NCBI GenBank assembly: GCA_011620315.1
Contig: WOZO01000002.1
Span: 1 to 36,545 of the forward strand
DNA: 36,545 nt
Source: Sideroxydans sp.
Lineage (GTDB): Bacteria; Pseudomonadota; Gammaproteobacteria; Burkholderiales; Gallionellaceae
Direction of reading: 5' to 3'
Position numbers and translations under genes: made by a program. Position 1 is the stretch's first letter. Every line of letters begins with the position of its first letter. Below the pieces are notes generated by a model. That model searched no databases. It had not been told where the DNA came from and was given only the letters and a program-made list of their open reading frames with translations. Shown piece by piece: positions 23,515 to 32,668 of this stretch.

Positions 23515-24614
23515 TTTGTATCCTTGGAAGAACAATAACCCACGATCTCAAGGCCGAAGCCCGCCATGCTCGGCATCTTGCGTGCCGTGCCGATCAAACA
23601 CATCTTGCCCACGCCGATGTCGCGCAGGATCTGCGCGCCGATGCCGTAACTCTTCGGATCCCATTTGCTCGCCGGATGTTCGGCATGGTCGTCGAACGCA
23701 CGGGCCAACAGCGTCTGCGATGTCTCGTCCTGATGCATCAGCACCAGCACGCCACTGGGTGCCTGAGCGATCTTCTTCAACACCTCATGCACACTGGTGC
23801 TCTTCTCGTAGCTGGCCTGTTCCATGAAGTCCATCACCGACAATGGCTCGTGCACGCGCACGATCGTTTCCACCTCGGGCTTGATGTCACCTTTGGCCAG
23901 TGCCAGATGGGTGCGCTGCGTGCTCTTGTCGGTATAGGCGTACAACTCGAACTCACCGTAAGCCGTCTGCACGCTACGCTTGCCAACGCGTTCGATCAGC
24001 GTCTCGTTGTGCGCACGGTATTCGATCAGGTCGGCGATGGTGCCGATCTTCAGTCCATGCTGTTTGGCGAACGGGATCAGATCGGGCAGACGCGCCATCT
24101 CGCCGTCTTCCTTCAGGATCTCGCAGATCACCGAAGCCGGTGTCAGACCGGCCAGTTGCGACAGATCACAACCTGCTTCGGTATGACCGGCACGCACCAG
24201 CACGCCACCGTTCTGCGCCATCAGCGGGAAGATGTGGCCGGGCTGCACGATGTCTTGCGGCTTGGCACCCTTGTTCGCCGCGGCAAGGATGGTGCGCGCG
24301 CGGTCGGCGGCGGAGATACCGGTGGTGACACCGGTCGCCGCTTCAATGCTGAGCGTGAAGTTGGTCGCCAGCGGCAGGCCGTTCTCGCGCACCATCAGCG
24401 GCAGGTCGAGCTGCTTGCAATGCGCCTGCGTCAGCGTCAGGCAGACCAGACCGCGCCCGTGTTTGGCCATGAAGTTGACCATCTCCGGCGTGGCGAACTC
24501 TGCGGCGAATACCAGATCGCCCTCGTTCTCGCGGTCTTCCTCATCCACCAGCACGACCATGCGGCCGGCGCGTATCTCTTCGATGATCTCGTGGATCGGT
24601 GCCACATCTGTCAT
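23511..24614 (-). CDS. ribBA: 3,4-dihydroxy-2-butanone-4-phosphate synthase fused to a degenerate GTP cyclohydrolase II-like domain
   Basis: Residues 1-205 are a complete RibB domain: [42 protein letters not shown] and [12 protein letters not shown]. The second half has the RibA fold region ([12 protein letters not shown] and onward) but lacks the Cys-x10-Cys-x-Cys zinc cluster and the RCDCG-type motif. It is therefore unlikely to open the GTP ring. Such RibB-X fusions are known in proteobacteria, which then carry a separate ribA. It overlaps ribE and ribH by 4 bp each. Confidence 0.9.
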   Translation of the reverse strand: MTDVAPIHEIIEEIRAGRMVVLVDEEDRENEGDLVFAAEFATPEMVNFMAKHGRGLVCLTLTQAHCKQLDLPLMVRENGLPLATNFTLSIEAATGVTTGISAADRARTILAAANKGAKPQDIVQPGHIFPLMAQNGGVLVRAGHTEAGCDLSQLAGLTPASVICEILKEDGEMARLPDLIPFAKQHGLKIGTIADLIEYRAHNETLIERVGKRSVQTAYGEFELYAYTDKSTQRTHLALAKGDIKPEVETIVRVHEPLSVMDFMEQASYEKSTSVHEVLKKIAQAPSGVLVLMHQDETSQTLLARAFDDHAEHPASKWDPKSYGIGAQILRDIGVGKMCLIGTARKMPSMAGFGLEIVGYCSSKDTK

Positions 24615-25216
24615 GTGTTCTGTTCTTTCTCTGCCTGCAGCATGCGTTCTACATAGCGCGCGATCAGGTCGATCTCCAGATTCACGCGCTTACCTTTTTC
24701 CAATTCGTTCAATGTCGTCACTTCCAGTGTGTGCGGGATCAGGTTCACCTCGAACTCGTTGCCCGACACATGGTTCACCGTCAGGCTCACGCCATTGACG
24801 GTGATCGAACCCTTCGTGGCAATGTATTTGGACAACGCATCCGGCGCGCGCACCACCAGACGCCAGCTCTCGCCGATGTCGTTGAATGCCGCCACTTCGC
24901 CCACACCGTCCACATGACCGCTTACCAAGTGGCCGCCGATGCGGTCGGACAGACGCATCGCTTTTTCCAGATTGACGTGCGCGCCCTGCTGCGCCAGCCC
25001 CGTGGTGCAATCCAGCGTCTCGCGCGACACATCCACCGTGAAGTCGTTGCCGTCGATCTCGACCACGGTGAGACACACACCATTCACCGCGATGCTGTCG
25101 CCCAACGCCACATCGTCCATGCCCAACACTTCGGTCGCCACGGTCAGACGCAGGCCGCCTTCGCGGTCGGCGACCTTTTTGATCATGCCTGCGTCTGCGA
25201 TGATTCCACTAAACAC
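24611..25216 (-). CDS. ribE: Riboflavin synthase, alpha chain
   Basis: RibE dismutates two lumazines to riboflavin. It has the duplicated lumazine-binding barrel: MFSGIIADAG, SIAVNGVCLTVV, VSRETLDCTT in the first half, then HLVSGHVDGVGEV, GSITVNGVSLTVNHV and LIPHTLEVTTL in the second. The start is GTG (25216) with GGAGGTG seven bases upstream, and it overlaps the ribD stop by 8 bp. The 201-aa length is normal. Confidence 0.95.
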   Translation of the reverse strand: MFSGIIADAGMIKKVADREGGLRLTVATEVLGMDDVALGDSIAVNGVCLTVVEIDGNDFTVDVSRETLDCTTGLAQQGAHVNLEKAMRLSDRIGGHLVSGHVDGVGEVAAFNDIGESWRLVVRAPDALSKYIATKGSITVNGVSLTVNHVSGNEFEVNLIPHTLEVTTLNELEKGKRVNLEIDLIARYVERMLQAEKEQNT

Positions 25217-26294
25217 GTTTCACCTCCGCTGTGATTCGTAGATCGTCGCCCACCCGGCGTACATCGCGCCAAGCCAGCTCCACCTTCTGTTCCAATCTCA
25301 GCAACTCGCCCAGATTAGCCATGCCGCGTGCGGCATCGCCCAATATCTGCGGTGCCAGATACAACACCAGTTCATCCACCAGCCCCGCTTGCAGCAATGC
25401 ACCGTTCAGTTCGCGCCCCGCTTCCACCAGCACTTCATTGATGCCGCGCCGCGCCAGTTCACGCAGCACTTGCTGCAGATCGACCTGCCCGGTCGCATCG
25501 GCCAGCAGCAACACTTCCGCGCCTTGCTGCGCCAGTGCCGCGCGCTTTTCAACATCCTGCGATGCGGTGCAGACCAATACCTTTCCGCTTTGCAACATGC
25601 GCGCCGAAGGCGGCATGCGCAGCATGCTATCCAGCACCACGCGCAACGACTGCCGGTCGGTCGCGATACGCACATTCAACTGCGGATCGTCCGCCAGCAC
25701 CGTGCCGATGCCGGTCAGCACCGCACAGGAACGCGCCCGCAGATGCTGCACATCCTGCCGCGCGGCCGCGCCGGTGATCCACTGGCTGACACCGTTCGCC
25801 AGCGCAGTGCGCCCGTCCAGACTGGCGGCGATCTTGCTGCGCACCCAAGGCGTGCCGCGCGTCATGCGCGACACGAAACCGATATTCATCTCTTGCGCCG
25901 CCGCTTCCATCAATCCGCTTTCGACTGCGATGCCTGCCGCACGCAGCCGCGCGATGCCTTGCCCGGCCACTTGCGGATTGGGGTCCTGCATGGCGCACAC
26001 CACGCGCGCCACACCCGCTGTTATCAAAGCATCCGCACAAGGCGGCGTGCGCCCGTGATGGCTGCACGGTTCCAGCGTGACATAGGCTGTCGCGCCGCGC
26101 GAATTTTTTCCGGCAGCGCGCAGGGCATGCACTTCCGCATGCGGCTCGCCTGCCCGCACATGCCAACCTTCGCCGACAAGTTCATCGCCCTTGACCAGCA
26201 CGCAGCCGACACGCGGATTGGGCGAAGTCGTGTTCAGCCCCTGCGCCGCCAGTTGCAGCGCCCGTGCCATCCACTGACTGTCGGCCGCATGCAT
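25209..26294 (-). CDS. ribD: Bifunctional riboflavin deaminase/reductase
   Basis: RibD deaminates and reduces the pyrimidine product of GTP cyclohydrolase II. The N-terminal zinc deaminase domain shows HAEVHAL and PCSHHGRTPPCADAL, giving the His/Cys/Cys zinc ligands and catalytic Glu. The C-terminal reductase (about 150-361) contains RSKIAASLDGRTA, GIGTVLADDPQLNVR and LVEAGRELNGALL. It begins 2 nt after the nrdR stop. No FMN riboswitch is recognisable upstream of it or of nrdR. Confidence 0.95.
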   Translation of the reverse strand: MHAADSQWMARALQLAAQGLNTTSPNPRVGCVLVKGDELVGEGWHVRAGEPHAEVHALRAAGKNSRGATAYVTLEPCSHHGRTPPCADALITAGVARVVCAMQDPNPQVAGQGIARLRAAGIAVESGLMEAAAQEMNIGFVSRMTRGTPWVRSKIAASLDGRTALANGVSQWITGAAARQDVQHLRARSCAVLTGIGTVLADDPQLNVRIATDRQSLRVVLDSMLRMPPSARMLQSGKVLVCTASQDVEKRAALAQQGAEVLLLADATGQVDLQQVLRELARRGINEVLVEAGRELNGALLQAGLVDELVLYLAPQILGDAARGMANLGELLRLEQKVELAWRDVRRVGDDLRITAEVKRV

Positions 26295-26296
26295 GA

Positions 26297-26770
26297 TCAG
26301 TCCGTCTTGCGGCGGCGCACCGGTTTGCGCATGGCATCCACCTCGTCGGTGAAGTCGTCCACATCCTGAAAACTCTTGTACACCGAGGCGAAGCGGATGT
26401 AGGCCACCTTGTCCAGCTTCAGCAACTCCTTCATCACCAGCTCGCCGATTTGGCGCGAGGCGATCTCGCGTTCGCCGAAGGAGAATATCGTCTGGGTGAC
26501 ATGCCCGATCGCTGCATCCACCAACTCGGTCGGCACCGGTCGCTTGTGCAGCGCGCGCGTGAAACTGTTGCGCAGGCGCTCATCGTCGAACTCGCTGCGC
26601 GTGCCGTTATGCTTCACCACCTGCGGCATGCGCAGCTCCACCACTTCATGCGTGGTGAATCGTTTGTCGCACGACAGGCAACGACGGCGACGGCGGATGC
26701 TGTCGCCCTCCTCGCTCAATCGCGTATCCACCACCTGGGTGTCGTCGTGTTTACAGAACGGGCATTTCAT
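26297..26770 (-). CDS. nrdR: Transcriptional repressor NrdR
   Basis: NrdR represses ribonucleotide reductase genes in response to ATP/dATP. A zinc ribbon occupies the N-terminus ([15 protein letters not shown], then [10 protein letters not shown]), followed by the ATP-cone ([24 protein letters not shown]). At 157 aa it is complete. It is placed between glyA and ribD, as in many beta- and gammaproteobacteria. I did not find NrdR boxes, since no nrd genes lie in the window. Confidence 0.96.
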   Translation of the reverse strand: MKCPFCKHDDTQVVDTRLSEEGDSIRRRRRCLSCDKRFTTHEVVELRMPQVVKHNGTRSEFDDERLRNSFTRALHKRPVPTELVDAAIGHVTQTIFSFGEREIASRQIGELVMKELLKLDKVAYIRFASVYKSFQDVDDFTDEVDAMRKPVRRRKTD

Positions 26771-26780
26771 AAGTTAGTGA

Positions 26781-26854
26781 AATCTGGATTCTGGATTCAG
26801 GATTCGGGGAAACCGCTGCGCCCGCCGGATCCTGATTCCTTGCTCCCGAATCCC
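26781..26854. repeat. Short repeat with inverted ends between glyA and nrdR
   Basis: The left part repeats CTGGATT twice and then CAGGATTCGGGG. The right part contains GATTCCTTGCTCCCGAATCCC, whose reverse complement shares GGATTCGGG and ATCAGGAT with the left. A loose hairpin is possible in the mRNA. This occupies most of the 86-bp gap. Confidence 0.5.
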
Positions 26855-26856
26855 TA

Positions 26857-28104
26857 TCAGGCTCCGTACACCGGGAACGCGGTGGTCAGCTTCTTCACCT
26901 CGCCCACCACGCGTGCGATCACTGCGTCGTCGGTCGGCGCATCCAGCACGTCGGCGATCAGGTGTGCCAGCTTCTCGGCTTCCAGCTCCTTGAAGCCGCG
27001 TGTGGTCATCGCGGGTGAACCGATGCGGATACCGGAAGTCACGAACGGCTTCTCCGGGTCGTTGGGAATGGCGTTCTTGTTGACGGTGATGTGTGCTTTG
27101 CCCAGTGCTTCTTCGGCAGCTTTGCCGGTCAGCTTCTTGGCGCGCAGATCGACCAGGAACACATGGCTGTCGGTGCGACCGGAGACGATGCGCACGCCGC
27201 GCTCGGTTAGCACTTTGGCCATCACGCGCGCGTTGTCGATCACCTGCTTCTGGTATTCCTTGAATTCCTTGCTGGCCGCTTCCTTGAATGCCACCGCCTT
27301 GGCGGCGATGACGTGCATCAGCGGGCCGCCCTGCAACTGCGGGAAGATGGCGGAGTTCAGCGCCTTCTCATGCTCCGCCTTGGCCAGGATCAGGCCACCG
27401 CGCGGACCGCGCAGGGTCTTGTGAGTGGTGGTGGTGACGAAGTCGGCGATACCGACCGGACTGGGGTAGCAGCCGGCGGCGATCAGACCGGCGTAGTGCG
27501 CCATGTCCACGAACAGGTAGGCACCGACGCTGTCGGCGATGGCACGGAAGCGCTTCCAGTCGATCACCAGCGCGTAGGCGGAAGCACCGGCCACGATCAT
27601 CTTGGGCTTGTGCTCGTCAGCCAAGCGCTGCACTTCGTCGTAGTCGATCTCTTCCTTGTCGTTCAGGCCGTACTGCACAGCCTTGTACAGCTTGCCGCTG
27701 ATGTTCACGGTCGCGCCGTGGGTCAGGTGGCCACCGTGCGCCAGGCTCATACCGAGGATGGTGTCGCCCGGCTTCAGCACGGAGACGTACACGCCCTGAT
27801 TGGCCTGCGAACCGGAGTGCGGCTGCACGTTGGCGTACTCGGCACCGAACAATGCTTTGGCGCGGTCGATGGCCAATTGCTCGGCGACATCCACAAACTC
27901 GCAACCGCCGTAGTAACGCTTGCCGGGATAACCCTCGGCGTACTTGTTGGTCAGCTGGCTGCCCTGCGCCTCCATCACCGCCGGGCTGGTGTAGTTCTCC
28001 GAAGCGATCAGTTCGATGTGATCTTCCTGACGGGCGGTTTCTTTCTGGATCGCGTCCCACAGATCAGGGTCGACGACAGCGAGGGTGTTTTTGCGCGAGA
28101 ACAT
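26857..28104 (-). CDS. glyA: Serine hydroxymethyltransferase
   Basis: GlyA interconverts serine and glycine with tetrahydrofolate and supplies one-carbon units. This PLP enzyme shows [48 protein letters not shown] and the Schiff-base lysine in [14 protein letters not shown]. Near the end is the block [24 protein letters not shown] (folate and PLP region). The track start is a TTG; the ATG at 28104 with GGAG six bases upstream gives the usual 415 aa. A TAAAAT -10-like box (28144-28149) may mark its own promoter. Confidence 0.96.
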   Translation of the reverse strand: MFSRKNTLAVVDPDLWDAIQKETARQEDHIELIASENYTSPAVMEAQGSQLTNKYAEGYPGKRYYGGCEFVDVAEQLAIDRAKALFGAEYANVQPHSGSQANQGVYVSVLKPGDTILGMSLAHGGHLTHGATVNISGKLYKAVQYGLNDKEEIDYDEVQRLADEHKPKMIVAGASAYALVIDWKRFRAIADSVGAYLFVDMAHYAGLIAAGCYPSPVGIADFVTTTTHKTLRGPRGGLILAKAEHEKALNSAIFPQLQGGPLMHVIAAKAVAFKEAASKEFKEYQKQVIDNARVMAKVLTERGVRIVSGRTDSHVFLVDLRAKKLTGKAAEEALGKAHITVNKNAIPNDPEKPFVTSGIRIGSPAMTTRGFKELEAEKLAHLIADVLDAPTDDAVIARVVGEVKKLTTAFPVYGA

Positions 28105-28164
28105 GGATAGCTCCAAAGTTAAAGGATAAAAAGAAAGGCGCGCATTTTATCACGCCCGGAAGCT

Positions 28165-28189
28165 AAAACGCCGCCCATCAGGGCGGCGT
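28165..28189 (-). terminator. Rho-independent terminator after pmbA
   Basis: A 9-bp GC-rich stem (ACGCCGCCC/GGGCGGCGT, 28168-28176 and 28181-28189) with an ATCA-side loop is followed by TTTTA on the minus strand, 20 nt after the pmbA stop. It separates pmbA from glyA. Confidence 0.8.
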
Positions 28190-28209
28190 CCGGCAGCGGG
28201 CCGAGAGCG

Positions 28210-29556
28210 CTATTGACCCGCTATCGACATGCGCCCCAGCAACACCGAACCGCACTGGCGCGAACCCTGCACCAGCACATCGTTGCCGATGGCAACGATG
28301 TCGCGGTACATGTCCTTCAGATTGCCGGCGATGGTAATCTCTTCCACCGCATACCGGATCTCGCCGTTCTCCACCCAAAATCCCGCCGCACCGCGCGAGT
28401 AGTCGCCCGTCACCGGATTGACGCCGTGGCCCAGCAACTCGGTCACCACCAGTCCGCGCCCCATGGTGCGCAGCAGTCCGGCAAAATCCTGCTCGCCCGG
28501 ACGGATGATCAGATTGTGCGTGCCGCCCGCATTGCCGGTGGTCTGCATGCCCAGCTTGCGCGCGCTGTACGTGCCGAGGAAATACCCTTTCAGCACGCCG
28601 TCTTCGACGATGGTGCGATGACGTGTGCGCACGCCTTCGTTGTCGAACGGACTGCTGGCCAGGCCGCGCTTGATGTCCGGCACATCGTCGACGCGCACGA
28701 TATCGGAGAACACTTGCTGGTCCAGCGAACCGGCCAGGAAGGAGGATTTACGGTACAGCGCACCGCCACTCACCGCCTGCACGAAGTGGCCGAACAAGCT
28801 GGCGGCCACCGGCGCTTCAAACAGCACCGGACATTGCATGGTGGACAGCTTGCGCGCTTTCAGGCGGCGCACGGTGCGCTCGGCGGCGATACGCCCGATC
28901 TCTTCCACTTTGAGTATCTCGGTCGCGTTGCGCGCCACGCTGTACCAGTAGTCGCGCTGCATGCCGTCGCCTTTGCCGGCGATCACCGAGCAACTCACGC
29001 TGTGACGCGACGACGCATAACCGCCGCTGAAACCGCGACTGTTGGCCTGCACGAAACAGCCCTGATTGGCATTGACGCTGGCACCCTCGGAATTGACGAC
29101 GCGCTTGTCTGCGGCAAAGGCGGCTTGCTCGCACTCGCGCGCCAGTGCCACCGCCTGATCGACACCGATGCCCCACGGATGGCACAGATCAAGGTCCAGA
29201 TATCCGAAGGCCAATTGATCGGCATCGGGCAGCCCCGCGCACTCGTCCTCGGCGGTGAAACGCGCGATGTTGAGCGCCGCATCCACCGTGTCGTGCACAG
29301 CACGCCGGGAAAAATCCGAGGTGCTGGCATTGCCGCGGCGCTGACCGAGATAGACGGTGACGCTCAATCCTTTGTCGCGGTTGTATTCGATGGTCTCGAT
29401 CTCGCCGTGACGCACGCTGACCGCATGTCCGTCGCCTTCGGACACTTCGGCCACACAGTCCGAAGCCCCCTTCTTGCGGGCGTAAGCGACGATGTCGGCG
29501 GCCAGTTGGCGCAGGGTATCCAGGCTCGATTGGGTGTGATTTACGGGAATGCGCAT
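28210..29556 (-). CDS. pmbA: Metalloprotease-related PmbA/TldE
   Basis: PmbA (TldE) works with TldD in processing of microcin-like peptides and degradation of unfolded antitoxin or leader peptides; TldE subunits usually lack the zinc site. Segments ADIVAYARKKGASDC, NSEGASVNANQGCFVQANSRGFSGGY and LIIRPGEQDFAGLLRTMGRGLVVTELLGHGVNPVTGDYSRGAAGFWVENGE are family-typical (quoted in parts). The track start is TTG at 29577; the ATG at 29556 gives 448 aa. It is divergent from darP with a 71-bp intergenic space, the standard pmbA-yjgA arrangement. Confidence 0.94.
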   Translation of the reverse strand: MRIPVNHTQSSLDTLRQLAADIVAYARKKGASDCVAEVSEGDGHAVSVRHGEIETIEYNRDKGLSVTVYLGQRRGNASTSDFSRRAVHDTVDAALNIARFTAEDECAGLPDADQLAFGYLDLDLCHPWGIGVDQAVALARECEQAAFAADKRVVNSEGASVNANQGCFVQANSRGFSGGYASSRHSVSCSVIAGKGDGMQRDYWYSVARNATEILKVEEIGRIAAERTVRRLKARKLSTMQCPVLFEAPVAASLFGHFVQAVSGGALYRKSSFLAGSLDQQVFSDIVRVDDVPDIKRGLASSPFDNEGVRTRHRTIVEDGVLKGYFLGTYSARKLGMQTTGNAGGTHNLIIRPGEQDFAGLLRTMGRGLVVTELLGHGVNPVTGDYSRGAAGFWVENGEIRYAVEEITIAGNLKDMYRDIVAIGNDVLVQGSRQCGSVLLGRMSIAGQ

Positions 29557-29627
29557 AAAATTTTCAGTCGGGAACAAGCGGCAGGGGCGCTATCATAACA
29601 ACATACCGACCTGGAACGACACCCACG

Positions 29628-30143
29628 ATGAAACCGCACAACACCACCGACGAGGAGCTGGAAGAGCTCCCGCCCAGCAAGACCAAGATCAAGAAACAGA
29701 TGCATGACCTGCGCGATCTGGGTAAAGAGCTGACCGAACTTTCCAAGGAGAAATGGCGCGAACTGGACCTGCCTGACAGCTTGTTCGAGGCGCTGGTGGA
29801 ATACAAGCGCATATCCAAATTCGGCGCACAGAAACGCCAGTTGCAATACATCGGCAAATTGATGCGCGACGTGGATACCGCGCCGATTTTGGCCAAGATG
29901 GATATCTGGAGCGGCAATTCGCGCCAGCACACCGCATGGCTGCATCAGGTGGAAGCCTGGCGCGACCGCATGCTGGAAGAGCCGGATGCGCTGACCGAAT
30001 TCCTGACCCAGCATCCCGAAGCGGATGTGCAAAGACTGCGCACGCTGATCCGCAATGCGCTCAAAGAAAAAGAACTGAACAAGCCGCCGAAGTCCTACCG
30101 CGAGATATTCCAGTTGCTGCGCGAGATCATTCCTCAACCATAA
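29628..30143 (+). CDS. darP: Ribosome biogenesis factor DarP (DUF615, YjgA)
   Basis: The family member in E. coli associates with late 50S precursors. The 171-aa highly charged helical protein has LPPSKTKIKKQMHDLRDLGKEL, SLFEALVEYKRISKFGAQKRQLQYIGKLMRDV and KSYREIFQLLREI, all characteristic. It is divergent from pmbA. No clear Shine-Dalgarno precedes the ATG, but the domain starts at once, so the start is likely right. Confidence 0.93.
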   Translation: MKPHNTTDEELEELPPSKTKIKKQMHDLRDLGKELTELSKEKWRELDLPDSLFEALVEYKRISKFGAQKRQLQYIGKLMRDVDTAPILAKMDIWSGNSRQHTAWLHQVEAWRDRMLEEPDALTEFLTQHPEADVQRLRTLIRNALKEKELNKPPKSYREIFQLLREIIPQP

Positions 30144-30150
30144 AACCTCA

Positions 30151-30282
30151 CGTCCACGAAAGACACCAAAAGCACGAACTAAACAGCCATCTTTAATTCA
30201 GGCGATGAGCCTGGTCGCGCATTCTTTCGTGACTTTCGTGACTTTCGTGACTTTCGTGTTTTTCGTGTTTTTCGTGGACAGA
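30151..30282. repeat. 9-bp tandem repeat bounded by inverted ends
   Basis: Six consecutive 9-mers of the form TTTCGTGNN run from 30225 to 30278 (three GAC, two GTT, one GGA variants). The reverse complement of the same motif, CCACGAAAGACACC, lies at 30153-30166, so GTCCACGAAA and TTTCGTGGAC form the ends of a 130-bp element between darP and the esterase. Confidence 0.8.
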
Positions 30283-30305
30283 CCCAACTCACCTAAATCC
30301 ATCTC

Positions 30306-31001
30306 ATGAACGATCTTCTACCCCACATCGCCTTCGACAGCGGACGCGAGCCGCGCTACAGCATGATCTGGCTGCACGGCCTGGGTGCCAGCGGCGATGA
30401 TTTCGTGCCGGTGGCGGAGGCTTTGCAAGTACCGCACTCGATACGCCATATCTTCCCGCATGCGCCGCAGATGCCGGTCACGCTCAACGGCGGATTCGTG
30501 ATGCCGGCCTGGTACGACATCCGCAACGCCGATGCTTCAAGCTGGAACCGCACCGACCACGCTTCCATGCAGGACGGCGCGGGCATTCGCGCTTCGCAGC
30601 AGGCGATCGACGCCTTCATCGAACGCGAGATCGCGCACGGCATTCCGGCTGCCAACATCTTTCTCGCGGGATTTTCCCAGGGCGGCGCCATCGCGCTGCA
30701 ATGCGGGTTGCGCAGGCAAGCGGGGCTGGGCGGAATACTGGCTTTATCCACCTATCTGCCGCTGGCGGATACGCTACAGGCCGAGGCATCTGCAGCCGGA
30801 TTGCACACACCGTTGTTCATGGCGCACGGGCGACAGGATCCGGTGGTACCTTATGCGCTGGGAACACACTCCTTAAAGTTGCTGCAGGTTGCGGGCTGCG
30901 AGGTGGATTGGCACGAGTACGACATGCCGCATTCGGTGTGCATGGAAGAGATCGACGACATCTCCGGCTGGCTCAGCCGGTACATGTCGCGCGCGGATTA
31001 G
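30306..31001 (+). CDS. Carboxylesterase/phospholipase (alpha/beta hydrolase)
   Basis: This is a cytoplasmic serine hydrolase of the carboxylesterase/acyl-protein thioesterase-like family (PF02230). The nucleophile motif GFSQGG has Ser124, with Asp178 in GRQDPVVP and His209 in MPHSV completing the triad. LHGLGASGDDF near residue 24 forms the oxyanion region. At 231 aa there is no signal peptide. Physiological substrate is unknown. Its stop overlaps the stop of the convergent PilZ-like gene. Confidence 0.9.
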   Translation: MNDLLPHIAFDSGREPRYSMIWLHGLGASGDDFVPVAEALQVPHSIRHIFPHAPQMPVTLNGGFVMPAWYDIRNADASSWNRTDHASMQDGAGIRASQQAIDAFIEREIAHGIPAANIFLAGFSQGGAIALQCGLRRQAGLGGILALSTYLPLADTLQAEASAAGLHTPLFMAHGRQDPVVPYALGTHSLKLLQVAGCEVDWHEYDMPHSVCMEEIDDISGWLSRYMSRAD

Positions 31002-32521
31002 GCTTCGCTGGCGAAGTCCTGCTCCATCATGCGGTAACGCGCGAGATCGTAATCGTCACCGCGCTCGACCAGCCCCAGCGGCAACAATAGATACGCCTTG
31101 TCTTCCAGTTCCATATTGAGGCTGCGCTGCGGCGTGTAGGTATCCTGCTTCATCAGCAGCCAAGCCTCGCCGCTGGTATCGGCCGGACGGTTCAGATACA
31201 GACCGAGTTGTCCGCCTTCCGGCCCCTTCACCGCTCGATCATGCAAAGGCACGCCCACCACGCGCGGACTCAACACCTCGACGCCTATATGCAAAGCGCC
31301 GTCGCGGTCGCGGCTAAGACGACGCACCACGCCCGCGCCCCAGTGGCTGACACTCTCCGGCTTGCTGCCGACCAGCGCGCCGATCTTGATACCGTCGACA
31401 CGCGCCGCTTGCACCACGCTGCGAAAACCGGTGGCGCTGATGTCTTCGATCTCCCAGGTTTCGCTCTCTTCCGCGCCGAAATTCAAACCGAAATCGCTGT
31501 GCTCCAGCATCTTGAGGAATCCGTTGGCAACCTTGAGATTGACCTTGATCTTGCGGCGCGGCGTGCGGCGCGTGGGCGGCGGCAGGGTCAGGCTCTGCAC
31601 CAACCTTGCCGCGATATCCTTCACCAGTTCCGCTTCGAAATTGGCGCCGTACAGATTCAAACCGTCCGGCAGGATGCCTTTGTCCAGCGTCTTGATCATG
31701 CTGTCCAGCATCTGCCGCATGTTGTCGGCCACGATGTAGCGCAAGGCGGGATGGATGGTGCCTTCCGCCGTGGCGCGCATGGGCGGCGTGGGCTGGGCCA
31801 TATCGAATACGTACAGCGCCGTGCCGTTGTAAGCGCCGAACACCTGCACGCCCTTGCCCAGTGCGGCGAACAGGCGCTCGGCGACATGTTCCTGCACCGG
31901 ATTGAGGTTGCCGGCACTGCAGCCGTACCACAGCATCAATACTGCAAAAGCCTCGTTGGTGCTGAGATTGCAGCCGGGATAGACCGCGACACTCTCGTTG
32001 CCGAATTCCTGCACCTCGGCCATTTGGTAATACACCGCCAAGCGTCGCCACAAGGTTGGATCGACCATCGCATAACGCGCGGCCGCCATCTTGAGCAGGC
32101 CGCCGATGGCGCCGATGCCGCGCGTACATAACAGGGCCAGATCCGGCTTGACCGCCGAGGCACCTTTGGCGTTTTCCCGGTAGCGTTGCAGCACGTCGAA
32201 ATGTGCGTAATCGCTCTGGGTGTAATAGGCATCCAGCAGCGTCCACAGACGATTCTCCTGGAATTGCGAGAGTGTTTGCAGCGTGAAGTAGTCGTGCAGC
32301 AGCTTGCGCACATGGCCCTGTGCTGCCTGATCGTAAAGCTTCAGCACGGCCCAATGATGGTCGAGTTTGAAATTTCCCGCCTGCTCGCTGATGGCCTCAA
32401 GCCAGTCGGTCAGTTCCTGCAGAGCATTGATCGAATCATGTTTTGGAACGTCGTCAAGCAACGACTGCGCGGACTTCATTTCCGCCAGCGGATGATCAGA
32501 TTTCTTGCCAAATAACCCCAT
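30998..32521 (-). CDS. Conserved hypothetical protein with C-terminal PilZ-like domain
   Basis: The ORF track begins at 32620; the ATG at 32521 with GGGAGA upstream and the MGLFGKK start give 507 aa. The N-terminal 310 residues are predicted helical with no recognised domain. The C-terminal part resembles a PilZ c-di-GMP receptor: an Arg-rich segment RRTPRRK (318-324), then EIEDISATGFRSV with DxSxxG at 360-365, then GVEVLSPRVVGV. The RxxxR motif is atypical in position, so binding is uncertain. A diguanylate cyclase lies 0.85 kb past its start, beyond aat. No transmembrane segment or signal peptide is visible. Confidence 0.7.
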   Translation of the reverse strand: MGLFGKKSDHPLAEMKSAQSLLDDVPKHDSINALQELTDWLEAISEQAGNFKLDHHWAVLKLYDQAAQGHVRKLLHDYFTLQTLSQFQENRLWTLLDAYYTQSDYAHFDVLQRYRENAKGASAVKPDLALLCTRGIGAIGGLLKMAAARYAMVDPTLWRRLAVYYQMAEVQEFGNESVAVYPGCNLSTNEAFAVLMLWYGCSAGNLNPVQEHVAERLFAALGKGVQVFGAYNGTALYVFDMAQPTPPMRATAEGTIHPALRYIVADNMRQMLDSMIKTLDKGILPDGLNLYGANFEAELVKDIAARLVQSLTLPPPTRRTPRRKIKVNLKVANGFLKMLEHSDFGLNFGAEESETWEIEDISATGFRSVVQAARVDGIKIGALVGSKPESVSHWGAGVVRRLSRDRDGALHIGVEVLSPRVVGVPLHDRAVKGPEGGQLGLYLNRPADTSGEAWLLMKQDTYTPQRSLNMELEDKAYLLLPLGLVERGDDYDLARYRMMEQDFASEA

Positions 32522-32668
32522 AACCACTGTTATCTCCCCTGCAGGTGCGCACCTTGTGGCCACAATATAAGCACATTTCGCAGGCGCTGCACATAGGGAG
32601 AACGGTCTATATATCGGCATATATCCGCATAAAGTGCCAAATCCGGTAAGTTGCTCTATGCTCTCCCC

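Noticed and set aside
26771-26856. FMN riboswitch upstream of the riboflavin genes
   Set aside because: The gap holds only short GGATT-type repeats and is too short; none of the conserved FMN aptamer blocks were seen here or between the rib genes.
28213-29598. Plus-strand ORF (461 aa) opposite pmbA
   Set aside because: Shadow of pmbA, covering almost exactly the same interval.
30225-30278. CRISPR-like array
   Set aside because: The 9-bp units are directly contiguous with no spacers, and no cas genes are present.
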